Both the position numbers and the translations under genes were made by a program. Shown piece by piece: positions 1 through 10,663 of a DNA stretch of 64,000 nt (position 1 is the stretch's first letter; every line of letters starts with the position of its first letter). Below the pieces are notes generated by a model that saw only the letters and a program-made list of their open reading frames with translations, had not been told where the DNA came from and made no database searches. The stretch is taken from NCBI GenBank assembly GCA_028829895.1, contig CM054177.1:76314663-76378662 (forward strand), in the 5' to 3' direction. The stretch comes from Sinotaia quadrata (Eukaryota > Mollusca > Gastropoda > Architaenioglossa > Viviparidae).

Positions 1-229
1 TTAATCATATAAAATAAGTTCTAAACAATAAATAAATGCAATATAAAGTTCAGTATAGCAAAACAAAAACAATGATTATGATAGAGATACAAAGGCAATG
101 CCTTGCTGCCTGAATATTTCCAAAATATATTTTGCATAAGGCTTGCATAATATATACAAATTAAATAAATCTTGTTATATCATATATAACTTTGATTAGG
201 TGTGATTAATATATGTTCACTGGCCATAC

Positions 230-421
230 CTTCATAAATGATGTATAAAATTCTCGCTTGAGTGCACTTCGCTCTGCTTTAATAGTAGAGTAAAGATTCC
301 AGGCAAGAAGTGCTGCCAGCAAAATACGCAACAGAACTAGTGCAACACCCAGCATGCTTCGGTGTGCATAGTACATCCGATTGTCCTCACCCTCAAACTG
401 TTCCCAAAGAAACAGCAGGCC
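230..421 (-). CDS. GPR180: GPR180 coding exon 7 (helices 4-5, LKREFY motif)
   Basis: 192 bp, phase 0 to 0. The acceptor is GGCACAG|GGC and the donor AAG|GTATGG. It encodes LLFLWEQFEGED, a long hydrophobic helix, then ERSALKREFYTSFMK (human ERSTLKREFYITFAK). No continuation is visible in 1-229, so the terminal exon(s) lie outside the window. Confidence 0.92.
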
Positions 422-3400
422 CTGTGCCAACAGAAAAGTGAGGAAAGCTGTCTTTTCACCTTACTTGAAATAAGGTAAAGAAATTAAATATTATGACCAC
501 CAATAATATTGGTTGTTAAAATATAAAGCGATATAAAGTAATAATAAAAAGGTCACTAATACCTGAAGAATATATATTTTTTTTAATGACAGTGGCAGAT
601 CATACTTAAAGACAAATGCATGTTAATATTCAAGTCCATCAAGCATTATACATTTCTCGTCAGTAATCTATTTCCTCACCTGTAAGAGACCTAACACCCC
701 AACAAGATGGGCAGCTGGTCTTTGAGCTAATGAGCGGAAGTGTGAGTAGCGACACACAGAGTGGGCGGAAGCCAATGTCCAGCCCAGTGATAGGCTAAGC
801 AGCATCATTAGCATGGTAAACTGAGACAGCATGTCAAAAACTGAAAAGTAAATAAGCACTTAGACTTAGATATATATTCAGAATAAAGTACAATACACAA
901 ATGTAGAACTGCACAATCAGAGAAATGTGGAATTACACTGTGAGATACATGCAACTGTACAATGAGAGATATATAACTATACAAAGTTAAAGATATTTAA
1001 CTGTATAGTGATATGTTAACTACAGCATAAAAGATATGTAAATTACAGTGATATATGTAACTTCAGAGCAAGAGATATTGAGATAGTGATATATATGTAA
1101 ATACAACAAAAGATATATGTAACTAGTGATATATGTGTAACTGCAGCACAAGATATATAACTAACTGTTCAGTGATATATATGTAACTACAGCACACAAG
1201 AGATATGTATTTGTACAGTGACATTATTATATATAACTGCAGTACAAGAGATTTGTACTGTGATATATATATGTCACTATGGCACAGGTGATATGTAACT
1301 GTACAGTGAGTTAGGTATATGCAAAATGAGATGGCTGAAATAATTTCAGTTTATAAGATGACTGATGTGGAAAGGTGATTTAGTTACTTTAGAGACATAC
1401 TAGTATAAGATGACTGATGTGGAAAGATGATTTAGTTACTTTAAAGACATACTAGTATAAGATGACTGATGTGGAAAGGTGATTTAGTTACTTTAGAGAC
1501 ATACTATTGTTTTCTTGAACTGATTGATAGGCAAGTGTCCTGTGTTAAAATACCTTTTAGGCAGTTGTCTGAATCATGATTTATCAACAAACCTTTTTTA
1601 ATTTGAAAGAACAAATTTATTTTTTTACAATTTATATATGTACTGATGATTATAATAAAGAGTAACTTCAGTGTGCAGATACTTGCTGGGTAGTGGAGAT
1701 AATTAATAATTAAGCAAATAGTATGAGAGATACAATGGAGTTCATGTGCATTTAGCTGAGCAACAGTGATGACAGCTGATGAAGGACAACAGCATCCAGC
1801 AGCAGATAAGCCTATTTAATCAGTTTCTCAAGCTCAACCAAAGCTAATCACTTTGTTCACAACTCATTCCCCATCACCCATGCTTGGCCCATCATCTCCT
1901 GAATCAAAATCATACTCTGACCACACCCACTAGTGTTGTCAAGGGAAGAGAATGACTAATCATTGCAATGTTTACATTCAATAGATAATATACATCAGTA
2001 TGCATTTACTTATATTCCATAGATAATACATACTGGTACACATTTACTTATATTCTACAGATAATATATACTGGTACACATTTACTTATATTCTACAGAT
2101 AATATATACTGGTACACATTTCTTACATTTCACAGATAATGTAAATCAGTACATATTTACTTATATTTCATAGATAATGTAAACCAGTACACATATAGTT
2201 ACAACATTCCACAGGTTAAATATACTGGTACACATTCGTTAATTCCATAGATAATATATACTGATACATATTTACTTAATTAAATTCCATATGCAATATA
2301 CAGTGGTATACAGTTTCTTACAGATAACACATACTAGTAGTAGTACAATTTACCTATATTCCATAAATTTATACTGGCACACATTTACTTACATTCTGTA
2401 GAACACAAACACTGGTACACATTTACTTACATTCTGATAATAGTTCTAACCATGGTGATCCTACTCCATCCTTAGAATACCTGTAACATTTCTTTTATAA
2501 ACTCTCACAAAACATTTTTTAATATTAAAATTAATAAATAAATAAAATTACTGGAAAGCAACAGGAAGCAACAAAACAAAACATTTGCAGTAAATCAAAA
2601 TAAGTGCACCTGAGTGCGAAATTATTAGAAAGTGTTGGTTGTGATTGCTGTTAATTAGATTCAGTCACTGTATGAAATCAATTATCAAATTATAAGAATA
2701 AACTACATTTTTTAAAAAATTCAAGTGTCTCACATCAACTGATCAAGCATGAACTAAATGTCAATCTCCCTACTCGAACAAGACAATTTTATTGAACTAA
2801 TTTGAAATTTTAAGCCAGGAGAACTTTCTGTAAATAAATTTATAAACAGCCTATACTTAAGACACATGAAAAGAATAACTGATAAAATGATTATTTGCAG
2901 GTTTCATTCTTGCTTCATTCAGCCCATAATAGGAATCTGGTCAATTCCCTTTTCCAGTTTGCATACACTAATGTGACACAAATATGTTTATTTTCATTCT
3001 CCAGTCCAGGGGCCACCAACCTTTTTGATACTGAGAGCTACTTCATGGGTTTTGAAACACTCTTCTAGTTTGCCTTTATACAATATTAATAATGTGAAGA
3101 CAGAAAAGGCCTGTGGGCGACTCATGTGGTCTTTGCGGGCGACCTGGTGCCCAAGGGCATCGTGTTGGTGACCCCTGCTCCAGTCATTAGTCCACTTCCC
3201 AGGTATCAAAAACTCTCAAATAAGACTCTATAGAGCAATTCACAGAAAGCTACACTTCACTGAAACAATAACTATTTTACAAAGTACATTACATGTAGAT
3301 GCATGCTCACAGAGAGGAAAATTAACTGTACAGTTATTATGAATTTAAATAATCATTGTTTGTGCTCATGATTCTCTAACTTTTTAAAATACTTATACAT

Positions 3401-6333
3401 AAAATGAATATACAAACATACATTGCATTGCTTACAAAAATGTTCACTTTAAAGATAGGAAATATGAAAAAGTAATGTGATTATGTCACACACAAAGTAA
3501 ATATATAATATATATGAGCATAAATGAAAGTAACAATACAAATGAACAGTAAGCAAATGGTTACAGAATAGACAATGATTGTTAATTCATACATGATTTC
3601 ACACTTTTATGGATTGTCTTCCTAAACCTACTTCAATGCTACATTTGAAAGACTAAATACTGATTATGTCAGGGCTAGGTGCTTACAGTTACACTTCACA
3701 TTTAGCAAAAAACATTATTTGATAATTGCACAAAAATATATTTTAAAATAAACAACTTTCAAACTACCAAAATGTTAATCAAACATGTGCAAAACACAGC
3801 TGAATAAATGTCTAATCAATATTTGCTTTCTTAAAAGTAAATTTTGTGTCATTTTCTTAGTAATAAAACGTTAAATTATTATTTGTGATTTTTTTTTTTC
3901 TTGCAGCTAAATCAAATCAAAATGCTGGCTTTGGGATTTACTTTGGATTCTTTTATGTTTTTTCTTTCAATAATTCACAAAGAGATTTTTTTTCCAATAG
4001 AATGTCATGTGAAAAACATAAGTAATCCTAATGAAAAGTCATGTAAAAAGAAAACTAATATAAATAAGTCAATCACAATGAAAAGTCATGTAAAAAATAT
4101 ATATATATACAAATAAGTAATCCCAAAGAAAACAGTTATTTAAAACTTGAAGTCATCAATTCTTACTGTTTTACATTTATATATTTTAAAATTAAAATCA
4201 GCAAGTTCAGAATGTAATGAAAGGTCAATTGCAGACACTGATCAGTAAAATGTGATAGTGTGTAACTATGTGACCAACATTTGAATAATACACATAGAAA
4301 AGCTAAATGATTCTTTTTTTTTGGGGGGGGAGAGGAGGGGGTAAGGGGTTATATACACTATATTGCATCAATAATACTGAATAATGCAATGAAAAAGTGG
4401 GGCCAAAGGATTTAGCTGTAACTGCTCAGTGTATTAATTATTATGTTAAAATCTAGTAAGAACAGTCAGATGTTTATAAATTACAAGTAAAGCACACAAC
4501 TTTCAAAAAGATAAACACTATGTTCATTAGTATGGAAAAGCAAGTTATGATTATGAATAATGAACACAAAACATCTAAATGATTCGATTAGTTAATAGTA
4601 CTTGCTATGATCAATGACTATTGAAAATGAATAATGGACACAAAACATCTAAATGATTCAATTAGTTAATAGTACTTGCTATGATCAATGACTATGGTAA
4701 ATGAATAATGAACACAAAACATCTAAATGATTCATTAGTTAATGGTACTTGCTATGATCAATGAAAATTACTGCGAATAAAAGCAAAATAAGCTAGACAA
4801 ATGACTAGTTTATTTTGCTTTTATTCGCAATGAACAATGTCAATAATGAACACAAACAGTTAAATGATTCATTAGTCTTTGGTACCTGCTATGGTCAATG
4901 ACTATGAATAACAAGAGAAGTAAGCTAAATAGTAAATAACTCATTAGTCTGTGGTACCTGCTATGGTCAATGACAATATTATGAATAACAAGAGAAGTAA
5001 GCTAAATAACTTTATTAGTTTGTGGTACCTGTCTTATCAATGACTATGATCTTGAGTAACAAGCACAATAAGCTAACTGATTCAGATGTTAATGGTATCT
5101 TCAATGATCAATGGATGAGTAATGAGTAAAATAAACTAATTTATTCATATGCAGGTGGAATCTGTGTTGATCAATGACTGAATAATGATTAAATAAAATT
5201 TTAAAAAATTTATCCATAAGCTGGTGAAATCAGTAATGATCAATAAGGATAGTAAACTAAATAGTTGATATGCTAGATGTACCTGCTGAGGTGAATAACC
5301 ATGAGCAGAGCACAAACAGCAGGCAGAAATAGGGAAATGGTCAAGAGCTGAATCACAAGCTGCATCGGCCCTCCTTTACTCAATGTCTGGTGCAACCGTG
5401 GAGCAAAAGCACAGGCCACCACAAAATACACCACTAGCAAGAGCTGATAAAATTTCAGAAGGCCTGCAAAATATAATATAAACACTTAATTATGTCTCTG
5501 ATCTTCCACATGTAAATGTGAATGAATCATATTTATTTTGTTACAAATTATTTTTTTAGGAACATGTAAAGTATTTAACATAGAAATATTTTTTGTTCAA
5601 ATTGAAGGATGTGATACTTCAATATTATTCATGATTTATTATCGAAGCAGGATCAGACAAGTTTCTGTTTACAAATTTTCAAATGGTAAAAATACAAGGC
5701 CATTGGGTTTTATAAAAAGAAAGTTGCATGCAAAGAAAATGAAAGCACAAGTATAAGGTACTCTTCATAAGAAATTAAGCTTAATAGTAAATGATGAGAA
5801 ACAATTATATAATTTGAAAACAATGCTTAAATGTGAGTCTCAATAAACAATATTAACATCACTTGTTACACATAAGTTTTATTATCTAAAAAAATCCTAC
5901 ATCCACATTAAAAATACATTTTCTTGTTTTAAGTATGATATGAACCATGACTCAAGTTGTATTTGTCACTCTGTATTTTGTATGACTGCTTGTAAACACA
6001 CCTGTTGCTCTGTCTTTAGTAAGCATAATTAGTTATTAATATACCTGTTGCTCTTTCTTTCATGTGCATGATAATTGTAAACACCTACTGTACTGTCATT
6101 TGTTGTTATTGTACATATGATTAACTGTAAATACATCTGCTGCTCTGTCTTTTGTGCCTACTGGCTGCTGTAAACATATAAGTGTTTCCTATTATTCTCC
6201 CTTTTAGACAGGTACCATTGTAGAAGCAAATAATTATTAACAAATAAAAGTGCTAGAGTAATAAGATTATTTCTCAAGCATTAAGCAGATTCAAATTAAA
6301 GTGCATACACACGCACGCATGCACGCACGCGCA

Positions 6334-6419
<86 letters not shown>

Positions 6420-9400
6420 TACACACACACACCATAACTGAACTCAATGACATATCAGATAACTTATGAGATACAGTACATGTATATGGTGAAAACAGGT
6501 ATTTGCAAAAGAACAACTATGCACTATGTATTAATATATTATTTCGGGAGACTAATGCAACAATAAGTGTGAGAAAACGCCATTTTTTAATTGTTTTATT
6601 AAAAAGAGTAGTAGTAGTAGCATTTTTTTGCAAAAGAGTAGTAGTAGTAGCATTTTTTCATTGAAAATGAAAAAAAAGAGCAGATTGTTTATAATAATTA
6701 ATATTGCATAGTACTAAATAAAGCATACCTGTCTCCTCATCTCCAAAATGTTCCAGTGGATTTCCCAAGGAATCAGGATTTAGAAGAAGAATGGTGTATT
6801 CCAAGTAATCTGGCTCCAAAGGTTTCAGATCTGGCATCACACTTTTCTCATCCAAGCAAGTGAACTCATCAGCATACATGAGGTGCCAGATACGTGGATA
6901 TAATGAATGGGGGACCTTGATTTGACTCTCTTTGCTGTCAAGCATAACTAAGCAAATAAACAAAAATAAAAATGTACTTTGATGCAAATAATTCAATAAT
7001 TCTCTAAATTTCAAAGTAATATGTACTAACAATAATTTACAGGTAATGTCTGTAGAAATTGTGAACTTACTCAAGAAAAAGTTATTTAGTCATGTGTAAG
7101 TCACAAAGTATTTCTTTTTAATTTATTTAAATTTACATGAAAACATATATATAAGAGCAGACTAAAGTTCACATATTAAGTAAAATGAAGCAAAATAAGG
7201 AATGCAACTTACATATAAGCCGTGCTTTTCCAAGGCGACGTACACAATCCATATCTTCAGAAGCATCTTTCCAGTCTTCTCGATGGTATAGCAACAGGCG
7301 TCCACGTGCAAGAGTTGTTGCATTCAGAGTCACATTTATCACTGCTTCCCCTATTTGTGAAAAAAATACAAAAGTATTTACACTGTCACATAATGCAGCC
7401 CACACCACCCCTCCTCTAAAAATAGACTACACACAAACCTACCTTCTAGAAAGGCTGACCTTTATCCCCCAAGCTGGAAACACCTGAATGTTCCAGACAA
7501 CTCACTAACCAATCAAAGTGCAGCCTAGCCATATGAATGAATGTACCAGAAACACATCTGTAAATTGTTAGTCAAATGCAGCTGATTGTCGATGCAACAC
7601 ATATTTTGGCTCCCAGTGTTAACAAAGTATAATCATACTACTAACCTTATTGCTGGTTATCAACACAGAAAGAAATCATCCTCTGTATATATTACTGCCA
7701 AAGGTATGCGGTTTTGCTTCCTAACAAATATGATGTTCACAATTATCTCTTGACATTAACTATACTTTAAATTGTTATATTTCACTTATGATATTGAAAT
7801 GTATGATGACCATGTAACTTGTAAGTAAGAGTGTGGTTTTGAAAAGTGGTGAGCTGTGAAGCAACACCAGAACAGAACAATCCACAGGACAGAGACACAG
7901 TTCCATGGACCTCATAAGATGTATTATATGAGTAGATTATTATTTCTACAAATGTTTGAACTAAGCTGCTCATATGTAGTATGCAAGATACTTGCCATTG
8001 TTTTGATATGCTGTATTTACTATGCTGTGTATGTGTATTGGGCTAACAAATACCATTGCAAGAAAATGTAAGTTGAGACTGGAATGTAAGAAAGAATGGA
8101 GTTATAAAGGGATAAACTGGAAACTTAGGTTTGCTCCCTGATTATATTTTGCAGTAAGTAAGCAGCCTTTCACTTTTTATTTGATTCTACTGGTTCACTG
8201 ATTGTAAACCACTATGACCAGGAGATACGGGAATCAACTGCCGCAGTGTGTATAAGTGTAAAGGAATACACTACGCTACTTGATGTTTGGTGGCAAAGTA
8301 TGTTGAGAGCATCAAGAAAATTTTTAGTACAGGTGAGTACTAGTAATTACTATAATTACTGTTCTGCTTGAATGAACTGTGTGGCAGAAAAAAGCCTAGG
8401 TTGACTTCAAGAGGATAAGTGGCAAATCTGTTTCAACATGAGGAGGGAAACTGAACTGAACTATAATTTGTGACATTGTTGCAAAAAAGGCATGAAAGAC
8501 ATTGAGACAGCTCATAACCCAGGTTATGTACAAACTATTATCATTTATCTCTCCATTTCTATTCTCTGATAAGAATTATCCTTTGACTTATATTGAATTA
8601 TTGAATTGTATTTTAGCATAATACTGTGTAGTAAGGAAATTATTTGAACTTGGTTTTGTGGAAATATTGATGTCAAGTAATCTATTTCATTGTATTTGTC
8701 ATGTATATTTCATTGTTGATTTAATAAATTTATTGACCTTCTTAAGCATATTGATAACCTTTATGTTGGAGAAGAAAGTGGGTGGATGGGGGCTCACTAA
8801 ATATAGATTAAAGATGAATTTGTCTTCTGCTTTAGTAACAAGTTTTCTACCTATGGAATATTGTGTGACCATAAATATTTATCTTTAATGTTGTGGAAGA
8901 GAGAAAACATTTACAGCGCCCGTATATATCCACCAAGTGAGAGAGACAAGTGGTGTCTGCTGTAGGATCATTAATAAAATAAATTAAGAGTCTCATCACT
9001 TGTAATTGGTTTGGATGATTAATTAATAATAATCATATCCATTAACTAATTGTCACTGGCATAGAGTTCAACTCTGCAAATGTATATAATTCAACAATGG
9101 TATATGAAATTGAACTAGGATTTATGTGTGTAATTCAACTAAGGTAAATATATAATTCAACTATGGAAAATATACCCCAAGAAACTTGTTGATAAATGAG
9201 TCATCTGCAGTGGATATGTACCAGATTTACAGCAGTTAAATACAACATCCCTATACTGTCTTATAAAATTCATCAAAAGGAAAATGAACATAATGGAGAC
9301 ATAACTTGAAACCAAAAGAAGTACATATTTCAAAACTAAAAGAAACAATAAGATAGTGGCATGCAGTAGACTGACAAATTAGGAATCAATAGAAACAAAT

Positions 9401-10663
9401 TATATTTCAATAAAACTTCTTAATGTGTAAATCTAGTATATAAGTTTCATAGATTTCTTCTATTTAAAAGTTAATAATATACTAAAGTAATATAAATTAT
9501 AATTTCTCTTTCTGTAATTTGACAAAAAGAAAAGAAAAAGAAGACTTTATAATATTGAGATGGTATCTGATTTCTGATAAAATTGAACTTCGTTCAGGCA
9601 ATTAAAGCTTTTCTTTCTCATAATTTCTTAGGGTGCACTCAATAAAACAACAAGGTGGTATTACACAGAAACTGCTAATTATTCTTTAGGGCTAAGTGTT
9701 ATGTGTATTTAGTAATACTTAGCAAGATTTACAAGTTCCTACTATAGTATTAATCTGTGACAGGTGAGTAAGTTACAGCTTGCTATGTCAAACTTTAAAA
9801 TATAGCTTACAACAGCCCCAACCATCCTCTCCCTTTAACATAACTGAAGATAAATTAAAGGGCAAATTGTAAGTCTATTTTCATAAGAAATATCAGTTAA
9901 AGAGAACAAACATATTAATAATATTAAGACATACTGTTATTAATAATATATGCAGCTTTACTTGTAGGCTGTTCAGTATTTCAAGAATTCCTTTTAATTT
10001 TGATAAATGTAACCATTCACCATTTTAATAAGAGTTTTTTAAATTTTTTATACTGTTTTTAAATCTGAGAAATGTAACTATCACTATTTTAAATTAGAAA
10101 AATGTAAGTCTTAAACTTTAGTCTAGTGTGTGTAAGTGTATATATATATATGAGCTAAGAGTATGTTATACTTGGGTTATGAGAATGTCACTATATTTGT
10201 GCTAGGAGTCGATAAAAATCAGAGCAATAAATAATCTCTGGCAGGATTCTGATACTGCAAAGTGCAATCTAACTTCTTTTTTCTTTAAAGTTTAAACCTA
10301 AGAGTGTGGGGTAAACATAGTAGAGCACTTATAAATGCACATTTAGTTTGAAAACTAGAGGTCAGTATTATTTACATTTAAAGAATGTCTATGCTTGTTC
10401 ATTATGCACTATGAATTGAAGGTCAGCAGACAGAGATTGAATTTCATTAAATGATTGAACTTAGAGCTGGATGTCTAGTACTGACACAACTTACCATGAA
10501 AGGTAAATGATGTCAGATATTGACCTCGTTCTCGGCGAGCAACATCTGTGCACACTATACCCTTAAGAGTCCTCGCCTCAGACAAACCCAAATGAATGAT
10601 GAGGAGGAATGTGGCACACCATATGTATGCATCTTTATCCGTCAAGTCATGACATTTTCTCAT
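230..10663 (-). CDS. GPR180: GPR180 (intimal thickness-related receptor) orthologue, seven exons, 3' end outside window
   Basis: Seven-pass membrane protein of the GPR180/TMEM145 family (rhodopsin-like GPCR transmembrane domain, Pfam GpcrRhopsn4). The human protein is linked to vascular intima thickening and TGF-beta-type signalling; the ligand here is unknown. CDS = 10495-10663, 7213-7350, 6729-6947, 5283-5463, 2431-2480, 680-840 and 230-421 (1110 nt, 370 codons); every junction is GT-AG and phase-consistent. In order: signal peptide, luminal domain with sequons NVT and NAT, MYADEFTC, LLLNPD, GDEETG, two membrane helices (exon 4), YSKDG loop (exon 5), helix 3 (exon 6), LFLWEQFE and helix 5 (exon 7), then ERSALKREFY. 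These align collinearly with human GPR180 (YSKDG, LLLWEQFE, LKREFY). Human GPR180 is about 440 residues, so the last two helices and tail lie left of position 1. Orthology is inferred from remembered human sequence, not a search. Confidence 0.93.
680..840 (-). CDS. GPR180: GPR180 coding exon 6 (membrane helix 3 and start of helix 4)
   Basis: 161 bp, phase 1 in, phase 0 out. The acceptor is TACTTTTCAG|TT and the donor CAG|GTGAGG. It encodes FFDMLSQFTMLMMLLSLSLG and ends HLVGVLGLLQ. Human equivalents are [20 protein letters not shown] and the helix before LLLWEQFE. Confidence 0.92.
900..1335. repeat. Degenerate AT-rich tandem repeat (intron 5 of GPR180)
   Basis: About ten diverged repeats of a theme GAGATATGTAACTGTACAGTGATATAT with variable spacing (roughly 40-50 bp). 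Confidence 0.6.
1352..1505. repeat. Minisatellite, 52-bp unit, three copies
   Basis: Three near-identical units starting TATAAGATGACTGATGTGGA at 1352, 1404 and 1456. Confidence 0.9.
1978..2443. repeat. Minisatellite containing the exon 5 / intron 5 donor of GPR180
   Basis: About eleven diverged units of roughly 36-45 bp. Minus-strand consensus is TATTATCTGTAGAAT followed by RTAAGTAAATGTGTACCAGT. The unit nearest the exon is the real junction (TTATCAGAAT|GTAAGT). The array fills the first ~450 bp of intron 5. Confidence 0.85.
2431..2480 (-). CDS. GPR180: GPR180 coding microexon 5 (50 bp)
   Basis: Located by looking for the missing YSKDG loop. TTACAG|G precedes it and T|GTAAGT follows. With the split codons it reads R-YSKDGVGSPWLELLSE-F, and joining to exon 6 restores EFFDML (human YSKDGIGVPF...AEFFDIA). 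50 bp = 1+48+1, exactly fitting the phases of exons 4 and 6. It directly abuts a minisatellite at its 3' splice junction side. Confidence 0.92.
3007..3177. mobile_element. hAT-like MITE, 171 bp, in GPR180 intron 4
   Basis: Terminal inverted repeats CAGGGGCCACCAAC and, at the other end read inward, CAGGGGTCACCAAC (13 of 14 match). It is flanked by a perfect 8-bp direct repeat CTCCAGTC (2999-3006 and 3178-3185). An 8-bp target duplication with CAGGGGTC-type ends is diagnostic of non-autonomous hAT elements. No coding capacity. The intact duplication implies a fairly recent insertion. Confidence 0.92.
4548..5310. repeat. Minisatellite containing the exon 4 / intron 4 donor of GPR180
   Basis: About nine diverged units of roughly 65-80 bp (TAAATGATTCATTAGT, then GGTACCTGCTATGGTCAATG, then ACTATGAATAA on the plus strand). 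The last unit overlaps the 3' end of exon 4 (GTACCTGCTGAGGTGAATAA). One unit is interrupted by the hairpin at 4773-4828. Confidence 0.8.
4773..4828. repeat. Near-perfect inverted repeat (hairpin), 24-bp arms
   Basis: Arms GCGAATAAAAGCAAAATAA and its exact complement; with five more paired bases and one mismatch the arm reaches 24 bp, around an 8-nt loop (ACAAATGA). It sits inside one minisatellite unit. Confidence 0.9.
5283..5463 (-). CDS. GPR180: GPR180 coding exon 4 (membrane helices 1 and 2)
   Basis: 181 bp, phase 1 in and 2 out. It encodes FYQLLLVVYFVVACAFA, a KGGPMQL loop (human KGGPMHM) and a second helix ending MVIHLS. The donor AGCAG|GTACAT is the terminal unit of a minisatellite that runs on into intron 4. 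Confidence 0.92.
6306..6432. repeat. (AC)n microsatellite in GPR180 intron 3
   Basis: More than 45 AC dinucleotides, with GCAC-variant repeats at its left end. Confidence 0.97.
6729..6947 (-). CDS. GPR180: GPR180 coding exon 3
   Basis: 219 bp, phase 1 to 1. It carries the end of the luminal domain: WHLMYADEFTC, LLLNPDSLGNP, HFGDEETG. The human counterparts are WHVFYADKYTC, LLNPDAEGNP and HFSAGESG. The acceptor is TTGCTTAG|TT and the donor G|GTATGC. Confidence 0.92.
7213..7350 (-). CDS. GPR180: GPR180 coding exon 2
   Basis: 138 bp, phase 1 in and 1 out, between ATAG|GG and T|GTAAGT. It encodes the luminal segment GEAVINVTLNATT with two N-glycosylation sequons, and continues to LGKARLI, matching LSKAQLT of the human protein. 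Confidence 0.9.
7930..9061 (+). mobile_element. Dispersed LTR-like element, 5'-truncated copy in GPR180 intron 1
   Basis: Matches the 3' part of the 17646-19319 copy, including TTGATTTAATAAATTTATTG, the GGAATATTGTGTGAC block, the GAGAGAGACAAGTGGTGTCT block and the TAATTAATAATAATCAT tail. The 5' half is not recognisable. Confidence 0.6.
10495..10663 (-). CDS. GPR180: GPR180 coding exon 1 (start codon, signal peptide)
   Basis: ATG at 10661-10663. It encodes a charged N-terminus, a hydrophobic stretch (WCATFLLIIHLGLSEA) and then RTLKG, which matches the first mature residues of vertebrate GPR180 (KTLRG). The exon ends in FHG with a phase-1 donor (G|GTAAGT). Confidence 0.9.

Noticed and set aside
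1840..1960. Candidate for the missing GPR180 loop exon (a GDDGPSMGDGE-like frame)
   Set aside because: No splice sites in phase and poor match; the true microexon at 2431-2480 fits exactly.
6274..6516. 80-codon Cys/Val frame on the minus strand
   Set aside because: Pure translation of the (AC)n microsatellite.
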